Below, piece after piece: positions 51,454 through 57,976 of a DNA stretch of 64,000 nt (its first letter is position 1; every line of letters begins with the position of its first letter). Source of the DNA: Demequina pelophila (GTDB lineage: Bacteria > Actinomycetota > Actinomycetes > Actinomycetales > Demequinaceae). A program made the translations under genes and the position numbers. The notes under the pieces are model-generated. The model saw only the letters and a program-made list of their open reading frames with translations. It was not told where the DNA came from and made no database searches. Location: contig NZ_BBLY01000001.1 of the NCBI RefSeq assembly GCF_000971175.1, positions 359,709-423,708 on the forward strand, written 5' to 3'.

Positions 51454-51527
51454 CGGGCTGTGGCGCAGCTTGGTAGCGCACCTGACTGGGGGTCAGGGGG
51501 TCGCAGGTTCAAATCCTGTCAGCCCGA
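51454..51527 (+). tRNA. tRNA-Pro (anticodon GGG)
   Basis: Complete cloverleaf: acceptor CGGGCTG/CAGCCCG, D arm with GGTAG, anticodon stem CCTGA/TCAGG with loop CTGGGGG (anticodon GGG), T arm with TTCAAAT, discriminator A and no encoded CCA. The 5' end is preceded by a duplicate CGGGCTGT. A terminator hairpin follows. It stands at the border between core genes and the accessory locus. Confidence 0.93.
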
Positions 51528-51548
51528 CTCGGGAGAAATCCCTGGTAG

Positions 51549-51580
51549 AAGGCCGGATTCCGATTTTCGGGACCGGCCTT
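51549..51580 (+). terminator. Terminator after tRNA-Pro
   Basis: AAGGCCGG (51549-51556) pairs with CCGGCCTT (51573-51580), followed by TCTGCTT. Confidence 0.75.
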
Positions 51581-51632
51581 TCTGCTTGCCTGATGACCGT
51601 CATCGGGGATTCCGCGGGCCTGCCTCCGGCCG

Positions 51633-51887
51633 TCATGAGAGCGGTGGGCTTGGCGCCAGTCTTGGCGAACACTCTTCAGTAGGACGGGTGCGCGCACGTT
51701 CCCCGCGGCGCGCCAGTGCTCCGAGCAGATCGTCAAGGGGATCCTCCGCGGAGCGGCGACTGTCGCGGGTGGTCTCGCGGGCGTGCGCAACGCTCTCGGG
51801 GAGGCCCACGGTCGCGGCAAGGGCTCCGTCGGGCCCGCGCCCCGGCGCGCGAAGCTCGCCGTCGGGGGCTTCCTTATCGATGCTCAT
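51633..51887 (-). CDS. Possible small protein of unknown function
   Basis: An 84-codon frame (MSIDKEAPDGELRAPGRG at the start, EDPLDDLLGALARRGE in the middle) begins 21 bases after the stop of the amidohydrolase gene, in line with the same minus-strand operon. The first two thirds have GC-rich third positions; the last part does not. There is no clear ribosome-binding site, and I recognise no family. It could be a remnant. The stretch from the tRNA-Pro terminator to this frame shows nothing else. Confidence 0.35.
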   Translation of the reverse strand: MSIDKEAPDGELRAPGRGPDGALAATVGLPESVAHARETTRDSRRSAEDPLDDLLGALARRGERARTRPTEECSPRLAPSPPLS

Positions 51888-51908
51888 ATCGAGAGGCCCG
51901 CGCGCAAG

Positions 51909-52685
51909 TCAGACGCGAGTTGATCCCGCGGTGATGCGATCGCAGAGGCCGGCGAGTCCGTCTGCGAGTCTCGATAGCCCATCGTGCTGACGGACCGAAG
52001 CTTCGTCCATGTACTGATCCCGGCGGATCTCGATCATGATCGAGGCGACCCGGGCGTCGTTGCCGTAGTAGCGCAGCGGCACGTAGGTTCCTCCGAACGG
52101 CGAGTCGAGGGCGACTTCGTAGTCCGCGAACGCGGCGCGAGCGGCTTCAAGGAGCCGTGTCGGCGTGTGGAGCGCGTCGGTTCCGATGCAGATCTCGGGG
52201 CGTAGCGCATCGTCCTCAACCATCTCGTAGGGAAGGCGGCGGGTGGGATAGGAGTGGACGTCGATCAACACTGCGCGCCCGTGCGTCCCGAGTGATGCGG
52301 TCGCCGCGTCCTCGACTGCCTGCGCGTGCGGGCGGAAGTAGCGGTCCAGGAGCGTGCGGTCGACCCTCTCGCGCAGGACCCCACGGTCGTGGGTCGCGGT
52401 GTAGATCGGACCCATGCCGACGCGCTCCATCGGTTCCGACCCGTCAGTGAAGCGCTCAACGTCGACGACCAGTCGTGACACTGGCGCCGCCACGATGGTC
52501 GGTGGGGCGCCGGAGGCCTCGGCGGCGCGTGACGCGATAGCGTCGGTGAAGGAGTCGGTCATCATGTCGAGTTCGTGTTCGAGCCCGATGTCGGACAGGA
52601 CGATGCCGCCGCGGGCGTCCCTTGGGATCTCGCGCGAGGCGTGTGGCACGTGAAGGATGATCGGCGAGGACATCGTGCGCGTCAC
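51909..52685 (-). CDS. N-formylglutamate amidohydrolase-like protein
   Basis: A 258-residue zinc hydrolase of the N-formylglutamate amidohydrolase (FGase) family. ILHVPHASREIP near the start holds the first metal His, VVDVERF the acidic residues, and LIDVHSYPTRRLP the Asp-X-His metal motif; MIEIRRDQYMDE near the C-terminus is also typical. The classical enzyme acts in histidine degradation, but no hut genes lie nearby, so a different amide substrate is likely. The GTG at 52685 overlaps the preceding stop; an ATG at 52673 is an alternative. Fourth gene of the minus-strand operon. Confidence 0.82.
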   Translation of the reverse strand: MTRTMSSPIILHVPHASREIPRDARGGIVLSDIGLEHELDMMTDSFTDAIASRAAEASGAPPTIVAAPVSRLVVDVERFTDGSEPMERVGMGPIYTATHDRGVLRERVDRTLLDRYFRPHAQAVEDAATASLGTHGRAVLIDVHSYPTRRLPYEMVEDDALRPEICIGTDALHTPTRLLEAARAAFADYEVALDSPFGGTYVPLRYYGNDARVASIMIEIRRDQYMDEASVRQHDGLSRLADGLAGLCDRITAGSTRV

Positions 52686-53437
52686 TGATTGGCCATGGGC
52701 GGCGGGACGTACCCCTGCGGTTCGACCTGCACTCTCACCGGGGGCAGCGTGGTCGACGCCTTCGTGCCTGAGCGGCTGACGAGGTCGCGGGCGAGCGCGT
52801 CGATCGAGTCGCCCCGCGAGTAGCGCGCCGCGAGGTTGATGCGTTCACCTACACCGTTCCAGGCCCAGCCGTTCCACACGTAGGCGACGGGCTTGTCGTC
52901 GCGCATGATGGCCCAGAACTCGGTGGGCGGAATGGACGATGCTTCGGGCGACGGCGCCGTGAAACGCAAGTTCGGCTCGCTGTAGTGTCCCGACGAGTCA
53001 TCGAACTGAAGCCGGCAGTCCCAGAGCGCAGAGTCGAAGATCCGGCTCGCGAGCACCCGGGCGATCACCTGGTAGGTCAGCGGCCAGGGTGCACGTGACG
53101 GGCTCTTAGTGGCCGAGAGCCGGCAGTGGGCTGCGAGGCGTTCGAGGAGGGCAGCCGTTCCGGGAGCGGAGGACGCGGCCGCGCGCCATTCCTCGGCTTC
53201 GACGAGTGGCATTGCCTCTCCGCCGTCGCTCACATGGACGTGGACTGAGCCGTTGCGGTTGATGTCGATCTTCAGGCCTTGGCGACCGATCGATAGGCAG
53301 TCGTACATCCCGCCGCCAGGGTGGTACTCGTAGACCCGTGAGGCGGGGTCGATTCCGACGATGCGTGCGGCGAAATCCCAGGACGCCGCAATGCGGACGC
53401 GCTCGGCGCCCTGGTCTTCGAGGCCGAAGTTCGACAT
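52682..53437 (-). CDS. Putative peptide-binding chaperone-like protein (TY-Chap2-like)
   Basis: A 251-residue protein. Residues 17-50 (SWDFAARIVG then VYEYHPGGGMYDCLSI) and the C-terminal part (FWAIMRDDKPVAYVWNGWAW) resemble proteins that databases call T3SS/YbjN-like peptide-binding chaperones (TY-Chap2), which occur in bacterial conflict gene clusters; this is from memory. The protein also resembles the product of 56057-56773 in three places, so two relatives flank the divergent promoter. ATG at 53437 with GAGGAG upstream; the stop overlaps the amidohydrolase start. Lower GC at third positions than core genes. Confidence 0.55.
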   Translation of the reverse strand: MSNFGLEDQGAERVRIAASWDFAARIVGIDPASRVYEYHPGGGMYDCLSIGRQGLKIDINRNGSVHVHVSDGGEAMPLVEAEEWRAAASSAPGTAALLERLAAHCRLSATKSPSRAPWPLTYQVIARVLASRIFDSALWDCRLQFDDSSGHYSEPNLRFTAPSPEASSIPPTEFWAIMRDDKPVAYVWNGWAWNGVGERINLAARYSRGDSIDALARDLVSRSGTKASTTLPPVRVQVEPQGYVPPPMANQ

Positions 53438-53487
53438 GGATCGGTACTCCTCAGCTGATGGTTGTGTGGTTGCCAAGCGCGTCGTCT

Positions 53488-53859
53488 TCAGTTGATTCCG
53501 GAGCCCATGGCCAAGAGGATCTCGTCGTCGGTCCAGTCGTCGCCATTCATGAGGTTGGCTTTGAGCCAGGACTCGCGCTCGGTGCGGCTGAGGCGGGGTG
53601 CGAAGCACTTGCGCGGCGGAGCCGGCGGTAGTCGATCGAGAGAGGCGAGGAACCTGCCGTATGCGGCGCCGTCGTCGTCGATCGGGCCCACGATGTCGGC
53701 GAGAGATCGGCCCGCGCCGAACTCTCTGGAGCGAGTTGCGAAGAGGGACTTGAGCGAGGCAACGGCCTCCGCATCGCCGCGCGCCTTCGCATCGAGGTAG
53801 AGGCGTTGAAGCGCAATCAACTCGAGCTGCGTGATCGGTTCGGGATTCTCGGCGGTCAT
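53488..53859 (-). CDS. Small hypothetical protein in the NrtR operon
   Basis: A 123-residue, mostly helical protein without recognised family. It begins MTAENPEPITQLELIALQRLY, has a basic PPRKCFAPRLSRTERESWLK middle and ends ANLMNGDDWTDDEILLAMG. The ATG overlaps the stop of the NrtR-like gene (ATGA), so it is translationally coupled to it; 50 bases separate it from the next gene of the operon. No signal peptide or membrane segment. Confidence 0.72.
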   Translation of the reverse strand: MTAENPEPITQLELIALQRLYLDAKARGDAEAVASLKSLFATRSREFGAGRSLADIVGPIDDDGAAYGRFLASLDRLPPAPPRKCFAPRLSRTERESWLKANLMNGDDWTDDEILLAMGSGIN

Positions 53860-54500
53860 CGTTGCCCTCGCTTCCTGGTGAATAGCCTGGCAGGCTTGCC
53901 TACGGTTCCTTGCTCGAGCTCGCCCGTGTCGAGCAGTTGTGGTTCCATGAGGCGACGGAACGTGTCCTTGTGGTCCGGACGAGAGGGATCGACGGCACGG
54001 TGTAGCCGCTCGAGCTCGAGCAGTGTGAACGGGCCAGCCGCCAGAAGGCCCCACGGATCGGGGCGCTCCCTGTAGTCGGCCTGCAGTCGTGCGACGGCCA
54101 GCTCGAGGATCGCCCTGTGGTCGAAGGCGAGGGGTCCGACGTCGGTCACCGGTGCAAGCGTGGCCTCGCCGAGTCGATCGGCTGGCACGGCGACCAGGTG
54201 TGCGACGGACAATACCCAGCCGCGGTCGTCGCGGTCGAGTGCATCGAATACGTGCAGTTGGGTTGGAGCGAGTCCTGTCAGGCCCCCCTTGTCGGCCAGC
54301 GACCTGCGGACCGCGTCGGCCAGCACTTCGCCCGCGTGGAGGAAGGTGCCGGGGAGCCTGCGTGACCTGTCCCGCGCATCGTCCACCAGCAACACGCACA
54401 AGGTCCCGTCGGTCACAGTGAGGACCGCCGTGTCGACGGCGACCGAGGGGCGCGGGTAGTCGGCGAGCGTCTTGCCGGAGGAGTCGGTGTGTACGGCCAC
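53856..54500 (-). CDS. NrtR-like Nudix-domain transcription regulator
   Basis: A 214-residue protein with an N-terminal Nudix domain (about 15-140) and a C-terminal winged helix (about 150-210: PFTLLELERLHRAVDPSRPDHKDTFRRLM, ending PARLFTRKR), the architecture of NrtR regulators of NAD metabolism. The Nudix box is degenerate: where REXXEE should stand the sequence is R66-S-L-A-D-K71, so it should not hydrolyse but may bind ADP-ribose, as known NrtR proteins do. The GTG lies seven bases after a GACATT -10 box with TTGACA 17 bases upstream. It diverges from an ADP-ribosylglycohydrolase gene, whose product would be its expected ligand. Confidence 0.83.
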   Translation of the reverse strand: MAVHTDSSGKTLADYPRPSVAVDTAVLTVTDGTLCVLLVDDARDRSRRLPGTFLHAGEVLADAVRRSLADKGGLTGLAPTQLHVFDALDRDDRGWVLSVAHLVAVPADRLGEATLAPVTDVGPLAFDHRAILELAVARLQADYRERPDPWGLLAAGPFTLLELERLHRAVDPSRPDHKDTFRRLMEPQLLDTGELEQGTVGKPARLFTRKRGQR

Positions 54501-54507
54501 AGAACTG

Positions 54508-54549
54508 AATGTCGCACCCTTGCGCTAACTTGTCAATTGACGCAGAATC
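54508..54549. promoter_or_regulatory. Divergent promoter with shared palindrome GTCAATTGAC
   Basis: Minus strand: TTGACA (54536-54531), 17 bases, GACATT (54513-54508), seven bases, GTG of the NrtR-like gene. Plus strand: TTGCGC (54520-54525), 18 bases, CAGAAT (54544-54549), for the ADP-ribosylglycohydrolase. The perfect palindrome GTCAATTGAC (54532-54541) contains the minus -35 and lies between the plus boxes, so one bound regulator could control both directions. It is the best candidate for the NrtR operator. Confidence 0.6.
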
Positions 54550-54578
54550 GCTTTAACAGAAATCGAGGGGGGACCACC

Positions 54579-56057
54579 ATGACGAAGATCAGCAACTCCA
54601 TCGCCCACCGCGCCGCCGGCGCCATCCTGGGATCCGCCGTCGGCGACGCGATCGGCGCGCCCTACGAGTTCGGACCCGCCCGGCCCCACCTCACTCTCGC
54701 CGGAAGTGCCGACGACATGACCGGCAACGGCATGTGGGACAGAGGCGAGTGGACCGACGACACCTCCATGGCGGTGCCGATCCTGCGCGCTGCCGCGGCA
54801 GGACTGGACCTTGCCAGCGCAGAGGTCCACAACCGCATCGTCCAGGAATGGGCCACCTGGGCACGCGGCGCGAAGGATGTCGGCATCCAGACCTCTCAGG
54901 TCCTGAAAGGCATGCGGGGCGACGATGCGGCCGCCGCGACAGCATCCGCACGCCGGGTCCACGAAGCGCACGGCCGCAGCGGCGGCAACGGCTCAGTGAT
55001 GCGCACCGCGCCCGTGGGACTCGCCTACATGGCCGAGAGCGACGGAGTCGCAAAGGTCGCCGCGGCCGCCCACGCGATCGCCGCACTGACGCACTTCGAG
55101 GACGACGCCCGCGACGGTGCGGCCCTGTGGAGCGTGCTGATTCACCTTGCTGTGCGCGACGGTCGGGTGAGGTTGGACCACGCTCTCGCCGCCTTGCCTG
55201 TCGAGCGTCGCGAGCGGTGGGGTGCGATGCTCGCCGCAGCAGACGGCGCAGACCCGGATGCATTCCAGCACAACGGCTGGGTGGTCCACGCGGTCCAGGC
55301 AGCGTACGCGGCGATCTGTGCCGGCGGCATCGTCCTTGACGACCCTTCGACGCACACACCCGCCGCGTTCCGCCGCACCATCGAGGCCGCGATCCGCATC
55401 CACAACGACACCGACACCGTCGCCGCAATCGCCGGTGCACTCGCCGGCGCGCTCGTCGGCGCCTCGGCGATCCCGATCGGCTGGCAGCGGCTGCTCCACG
55501 GATACCCGGGACTGGGTGCACGTGAGCTCACCAGGTTGGCAGTCCTCGCTGTGCGTGACGGCAGGCCCGACTCGCGCGGCTGGCTCACGGGAGACAGCGT
55601 CGACTACTCGACCTGGAGCGGGCGCGACGCGACCGCCGTTCATCCACACGACAACGGCGTGCTGATGGGCGGCGTGGCCCATCTTGCAGATCTGCCCGCG
55701 GACATCGACGCCGTCGTGTCGCTGTGCCAGCTCGGGAGTCGCGAGGTGCCGGCGCGCATCCGCCGCGAAGACGTCGCTGAGGTGTGGCTTATCGATCGTT
55801 CCGAGCCGGACGCGAACGTGCACCTCGCCTTCGTCCTCGAGGAGGCCGCCGACACCGTTGCCGCGCTGCGGGCCGATGGCAAGCGCGTCTACCTGCACTG
55901 CGTCGCAGCACAATCGCGGACGCCCACCGTCGCGGCACTGTATGCGACGAGGCACCTGGGGGTAGCGCCGGAGCAGGCTCTCGCGGATGTGGTGGCGGCG
56001 TTGCCTGCTGCCGACCCCAACCCCGCCTTCCGTGCCCACCTCGCGCAGGTGAAGTGA
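54579..56057 (+). CDS. ADP-ribosylglycohydrolase fused to a dual-specificity phosphatase
   Basis: A 492-residue two-domain protein. Residues 8 to about 325 are an ADP-ribosylglycohydrolase: GSAVGDAIGAPYEFG, the first metal site W58-T-D-D-T, RSGGNGSVMRTAPVG, and the second metal site H275-N-D-T-D-T, all intact. From about 360 to 492 follows a cysteine phosphatase domain with the complete signature H440-C-V-A-A-Q-S-R447-T and an aspartate-rich loop before it (LIDRSEPD). The first domain removes ADP-ribose from proteins or small molecules; the second would hydrolyse a phosphomonoester. GAGGGGGG precedes the ATG. It diverges from the NrtR-like regulator and overlaps the next gene. Confidence 0.88.
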   Translation: MTKISNSIAHRAAGAILGSAVGDAIGAPYEFGPARPHLTLAGSADDMTGNGMWDRGEWTDDTSMAVPILRAAAAGLDLASAEVHNRIVQEWATWARGAKDVGIQTSQVLKGMRGDDAAAATASARRVHEAHGRSGGNGSVMRTAPVGLAYMAESDGVAKVAAAAHAIAALTHFEDDARDGAALWSVLIHLAVRDGRVRLDHALAALPVERRERWGAMLAAADGADPDAFQHNGWVVHAVQAAYAAICAGGIVLDDPSTHTPAAFRRTIEAAIRIHNDTDTVAAIAGALAGALVGASAIPIGWQRLLHGYPGLGARELTRLAVLAVRDGRPDSRGWLTGDSVDYSTWSGRDATAVHPHDNGVLMGGVAHLADLPADIDAVVSLCQLGSREVPARIRREDVAEVWLIDRSEPDANVHLAFVLEEAADTVAALRADGKRVYLHCVAAQSRTPTVAALYATRHLGVAPEQALADVVAALPAADPNPAFRAHLAQVK

Positions 56058-56773
56058 TGAGCGGCACCAAGGTGTTCCGCCCGGCCGACCGGTTCATCGA
56101 CTCGCAGCTGTGGTGGGTCGCGTCGGAGCTGTGCCGACGACATCCCCGGATGGGATTGATCGAGTCGGTCTTCGACGAGGTCGGAGCCGTCGTCGAGGCC
56201 GCCGGCACGATCGACGGCCGCGAGGTCCGCGTCGGCTTCTCGCGCACCGCAGGCATCGCGATCAAGGGCCGCGAGTTCGGCGTCGCGCCGCCCGCACTGC
56301 TCGAACAGATCAACCCGCACGCGATCCTGCGCAAGGTTGAGGACGCTCACGGAATGGGCAAGCCCGCCGAGACGCCGGCAACCACCGGAACCACCATCGG
56401 TTACCGAGCGATCGCATGGGCCCTGGCCGCGATGGTCAACTCTCGCTACTCGTGGACGCTGCGTGGCGAGCGTGTCGAGGACCCGCACGTGTTGCACGAC
56501 CTGTCGTGGATGGGGGAAGCCGCAGGGTGGGCTTCGATCGCGGAACTCCGTGACTTCTGGCGAGCCGAGGATGAGATCGACGAGCTCTATGCGGGGCCTG
56601 TGAGCCAGGCATGGGTGCTCATGCGCGATCTGGAGCCTGTGGCGGTGTTCGACAGGTACGGACAGGTGCGGACCGTTCATGGTTCGACGGACCTGCTTGA
56701 TACGTACCGCCGCATGGATTCGAGCCTGGCACCCGCGGTCGTGATGTCGCTCGGGAAGTCGCTGTGGACCTGA
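56057..56773 (+). CDS. Putative peptide-binding chaperone-like protein, second copy (TY-Chap2-like)
   Basis: A 238-residue protein whose start overlaps the hydrolase-phosphatase stop (TGATG). It begins with FRPADRFIDSQLWWVASELCRRHPRMGLIES, a pattern I associate with TY-Chap2-like proteins. It resembles the product of 52682-53437: IAWALAAMVNSRYSW beside IARVLASRIFDSALW, and VLMRDLEPVAVFDRYG beside AIMRDDKPVAYVWNGW, in the same order. No catalytic motif is seen. The coupling to the hydrolase suggests a role in presenting or recognising its target. Confidence 0.52.
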   Translation: MSGTKVFRPADRFIDSQLWWVASELCRRHPRMGLIESVFDEVGAVVEAAGTIDGREVRVGFSRTAGIAIKGREFGVAPPALLEQINPHAILRKVEDAHGMGKPAETPATTGTTIGYRAIAWALAAMVNSRYSWTLRGERVEDPHVLHDLSWMGEAAGWASIAELRDFWRAEDEIDELYAGPVSQAWVLMRDLEPVAVFDRYGQVRTVHGSTDLLDTYRRMDSSLAPAVVMSLGKSLWT

Positions 56774-56820
56774 GGGTGAAACAGGTGCGCTCCGGCGTGA
56801 CGCGGTTGACGACCAGGCGA

Positions 56821-56852
56821 TAGTGTGCGGCCAACACGACTGAGGAGCGCCA
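56821..56852 (+). promoter_or_regulatory. Possible promoter and ribosome-binding site of the FRG gene
   Basis: TAGTGT (56821-56826) may be a -10 box; GAGGAG (56842-56847) stands six bases before the ATG. The 79-base gap from the chaperone-like gene allows read-through as well. Confidence 0.42.
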
Positions 56853-57788
56853 ATGGCCGGACCGTTCGCCGCCGACTTCTTCCGCGAGTGGGAGCCCGAG
56901 CCGATCGAGAGCTGGCCGGACTTCCAGATCCAGGTGAACGAACTCACCGGACGCTATCCGGCGCAGCGCTTGCTGTGGCGCGGCGCCCGCAACGCCAACT
57001 GGGGCGTCGAGAGCTCGCTCTACCGCGCACTCCGGGGAGTCCGCCACAGGCCGCCGACCGAGCAGGAGATGGTCGACGCGGAGAAGCGGATCCTCGACCA
57101 TGCGCGCACCGATTGGCGCTTCGACGGCAAGCCCGCGATCGAGATCTTCGCCGAGCTGCAGCACGTCGGAGGGCCCACTCGACTGCTCGACGTCACCGAG
57201 AACCCGATGTTCGCACTGTGGTTCGCAACTGAGCCTTCGGGCCCGGATCCCGAGGAAGAGGCTGACGGACGCATCTTCGCATTCGTCGCTCCCGACAAGA
57301 GCGACATCACGCTGAACCAGAATTGGCATACACGCGAGCCGCTGTGGCACGCGCTCACGGATGACGCGATCCGAGCTCAGAAGCGTTGGGGCACCGGCAC
57401 CTGGCGTCGATATTGGCGCCCGCCGGTCTACCACTCGCGCATCGCCGCGCAGAGCGCCGGATTCTTGCTCGACGGCGTTGCCATCGACGCGAACAGGACT
57501 GGTATTGGGCGCGTGGCACCGGGGGAGCGGTCGCGGTGGAGCGTCGAGCAGATGCGGCAGTACAGCTCGATGCCGCTTGAGCTCACCCGGGCCCGTGACG
57601 GCGTGCTTCCGGCAGATCGCGCGCCGGTGTTCACCTTCCGGGTCGCGCAACGTGCGAAGGCAGAGATCCGCGACCAGCTCGAGCGCCGCTACGGGATCCG
57701 GACATCGACGATGTACCCAGACATGTTCGGTCTCGCCCGCTGGCTCGAGAAGCGGCCGGAAGAACTCATCGGAAGCGGCCGCGACTAG
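56853..57788 (+). CDS. FRG-domain protein
   Basis: A 311-residue protein with the FRG domain, named for a conserved Phe-Arg-Gly; here it is Trp42-Arg43-Gly44 in RLLWRGARNANWGVESSLYRAL. The second family block is ELQHVGGPTRLLDVTENPMFALWFAT (Gln103-His104, Thr109-Arg-Leu-Leu-Asp113). The rest, with NQNWHTREPLWHAL and a C-terminal helical part ending LARWLEKRPEEL, is as in other members. FRG proteins are widespread in bacterial accessory regions and have been proposed as toxins or effectors; their chemistry is unknown to me. It probably acts with the hydrolase and chaperone genes just upstream. Confidence 0.82.
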   Translation: MAGPFAADFFREWEPEPIESWPDFQIQVNELTGRYPAQRLLWRGARNANWGVESSLYRALRGVRHRPPTEQEMVDAEKRILDHARTDWRFDGKPAIEIFAELQHVGGPTRLLDVTENPMFALWFATEPSGPDPEEEADGRIFAFVAPDKSDITLNQNWHTREPLWHALTDDAIRAQKRWGTGTWRRYWRPPVYHSRIAAQSAGFLLDGVAIDANRTGIGRVAPGERSRWSVEQMRQYSSMPLELTRARDGVLPADRAPVFTFRVAQRAKAEIRDQLERRYGIRTSTMYPDMFGLARWLEKRPEELIGSGRD

Positions 57789-57976
57789 GCATTCGAGGGG
57801 CCCTCGCTCGGCCTCTAAGCGCTCACAGGACGCTCCTGCTGCGGCAGCCGACGGTCGCTCATCGTCACCGTGCTTCTTGTTGCCGGGCTGGCCTTGGCGA
57901 TCGCGCCGCTGCGGCCCTCGAGCTGAGGAGGGATCCGCTCAGAGGTATGTGCCTGAGCGCATCGGCCGCGCAGTGC
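57789..57976. other. Gap with a possible membrane-protein remnant
   Basis: A 188-base gap between convergent genes. On the plus strand an open stretch from 57817 to a TGA at 57923-57925 would encode RRSLIVTVLLVAGLALAIAPLRPSS, which looks like a membrane segment with a short tail, but it has a stop just upstream and no start. It may be the end of a lost gene or chance. No terminator is obvious. Confidence 0.3.

Noticed and set aside
51454..51527. tRNA-Pro as a proven attachment site
   Set aside because: No second copy of the tRNA 3' end and no integrase gene are visible in the window, so only a possible boundary is reported.
53488..53859. The small protein of the NrtR operon as an antitoxin
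   Set aside because: Size and gene order would fit, but there is no DNA-binding or known antitoxin motif and its partner would not be adjacent; left as hypothetical.
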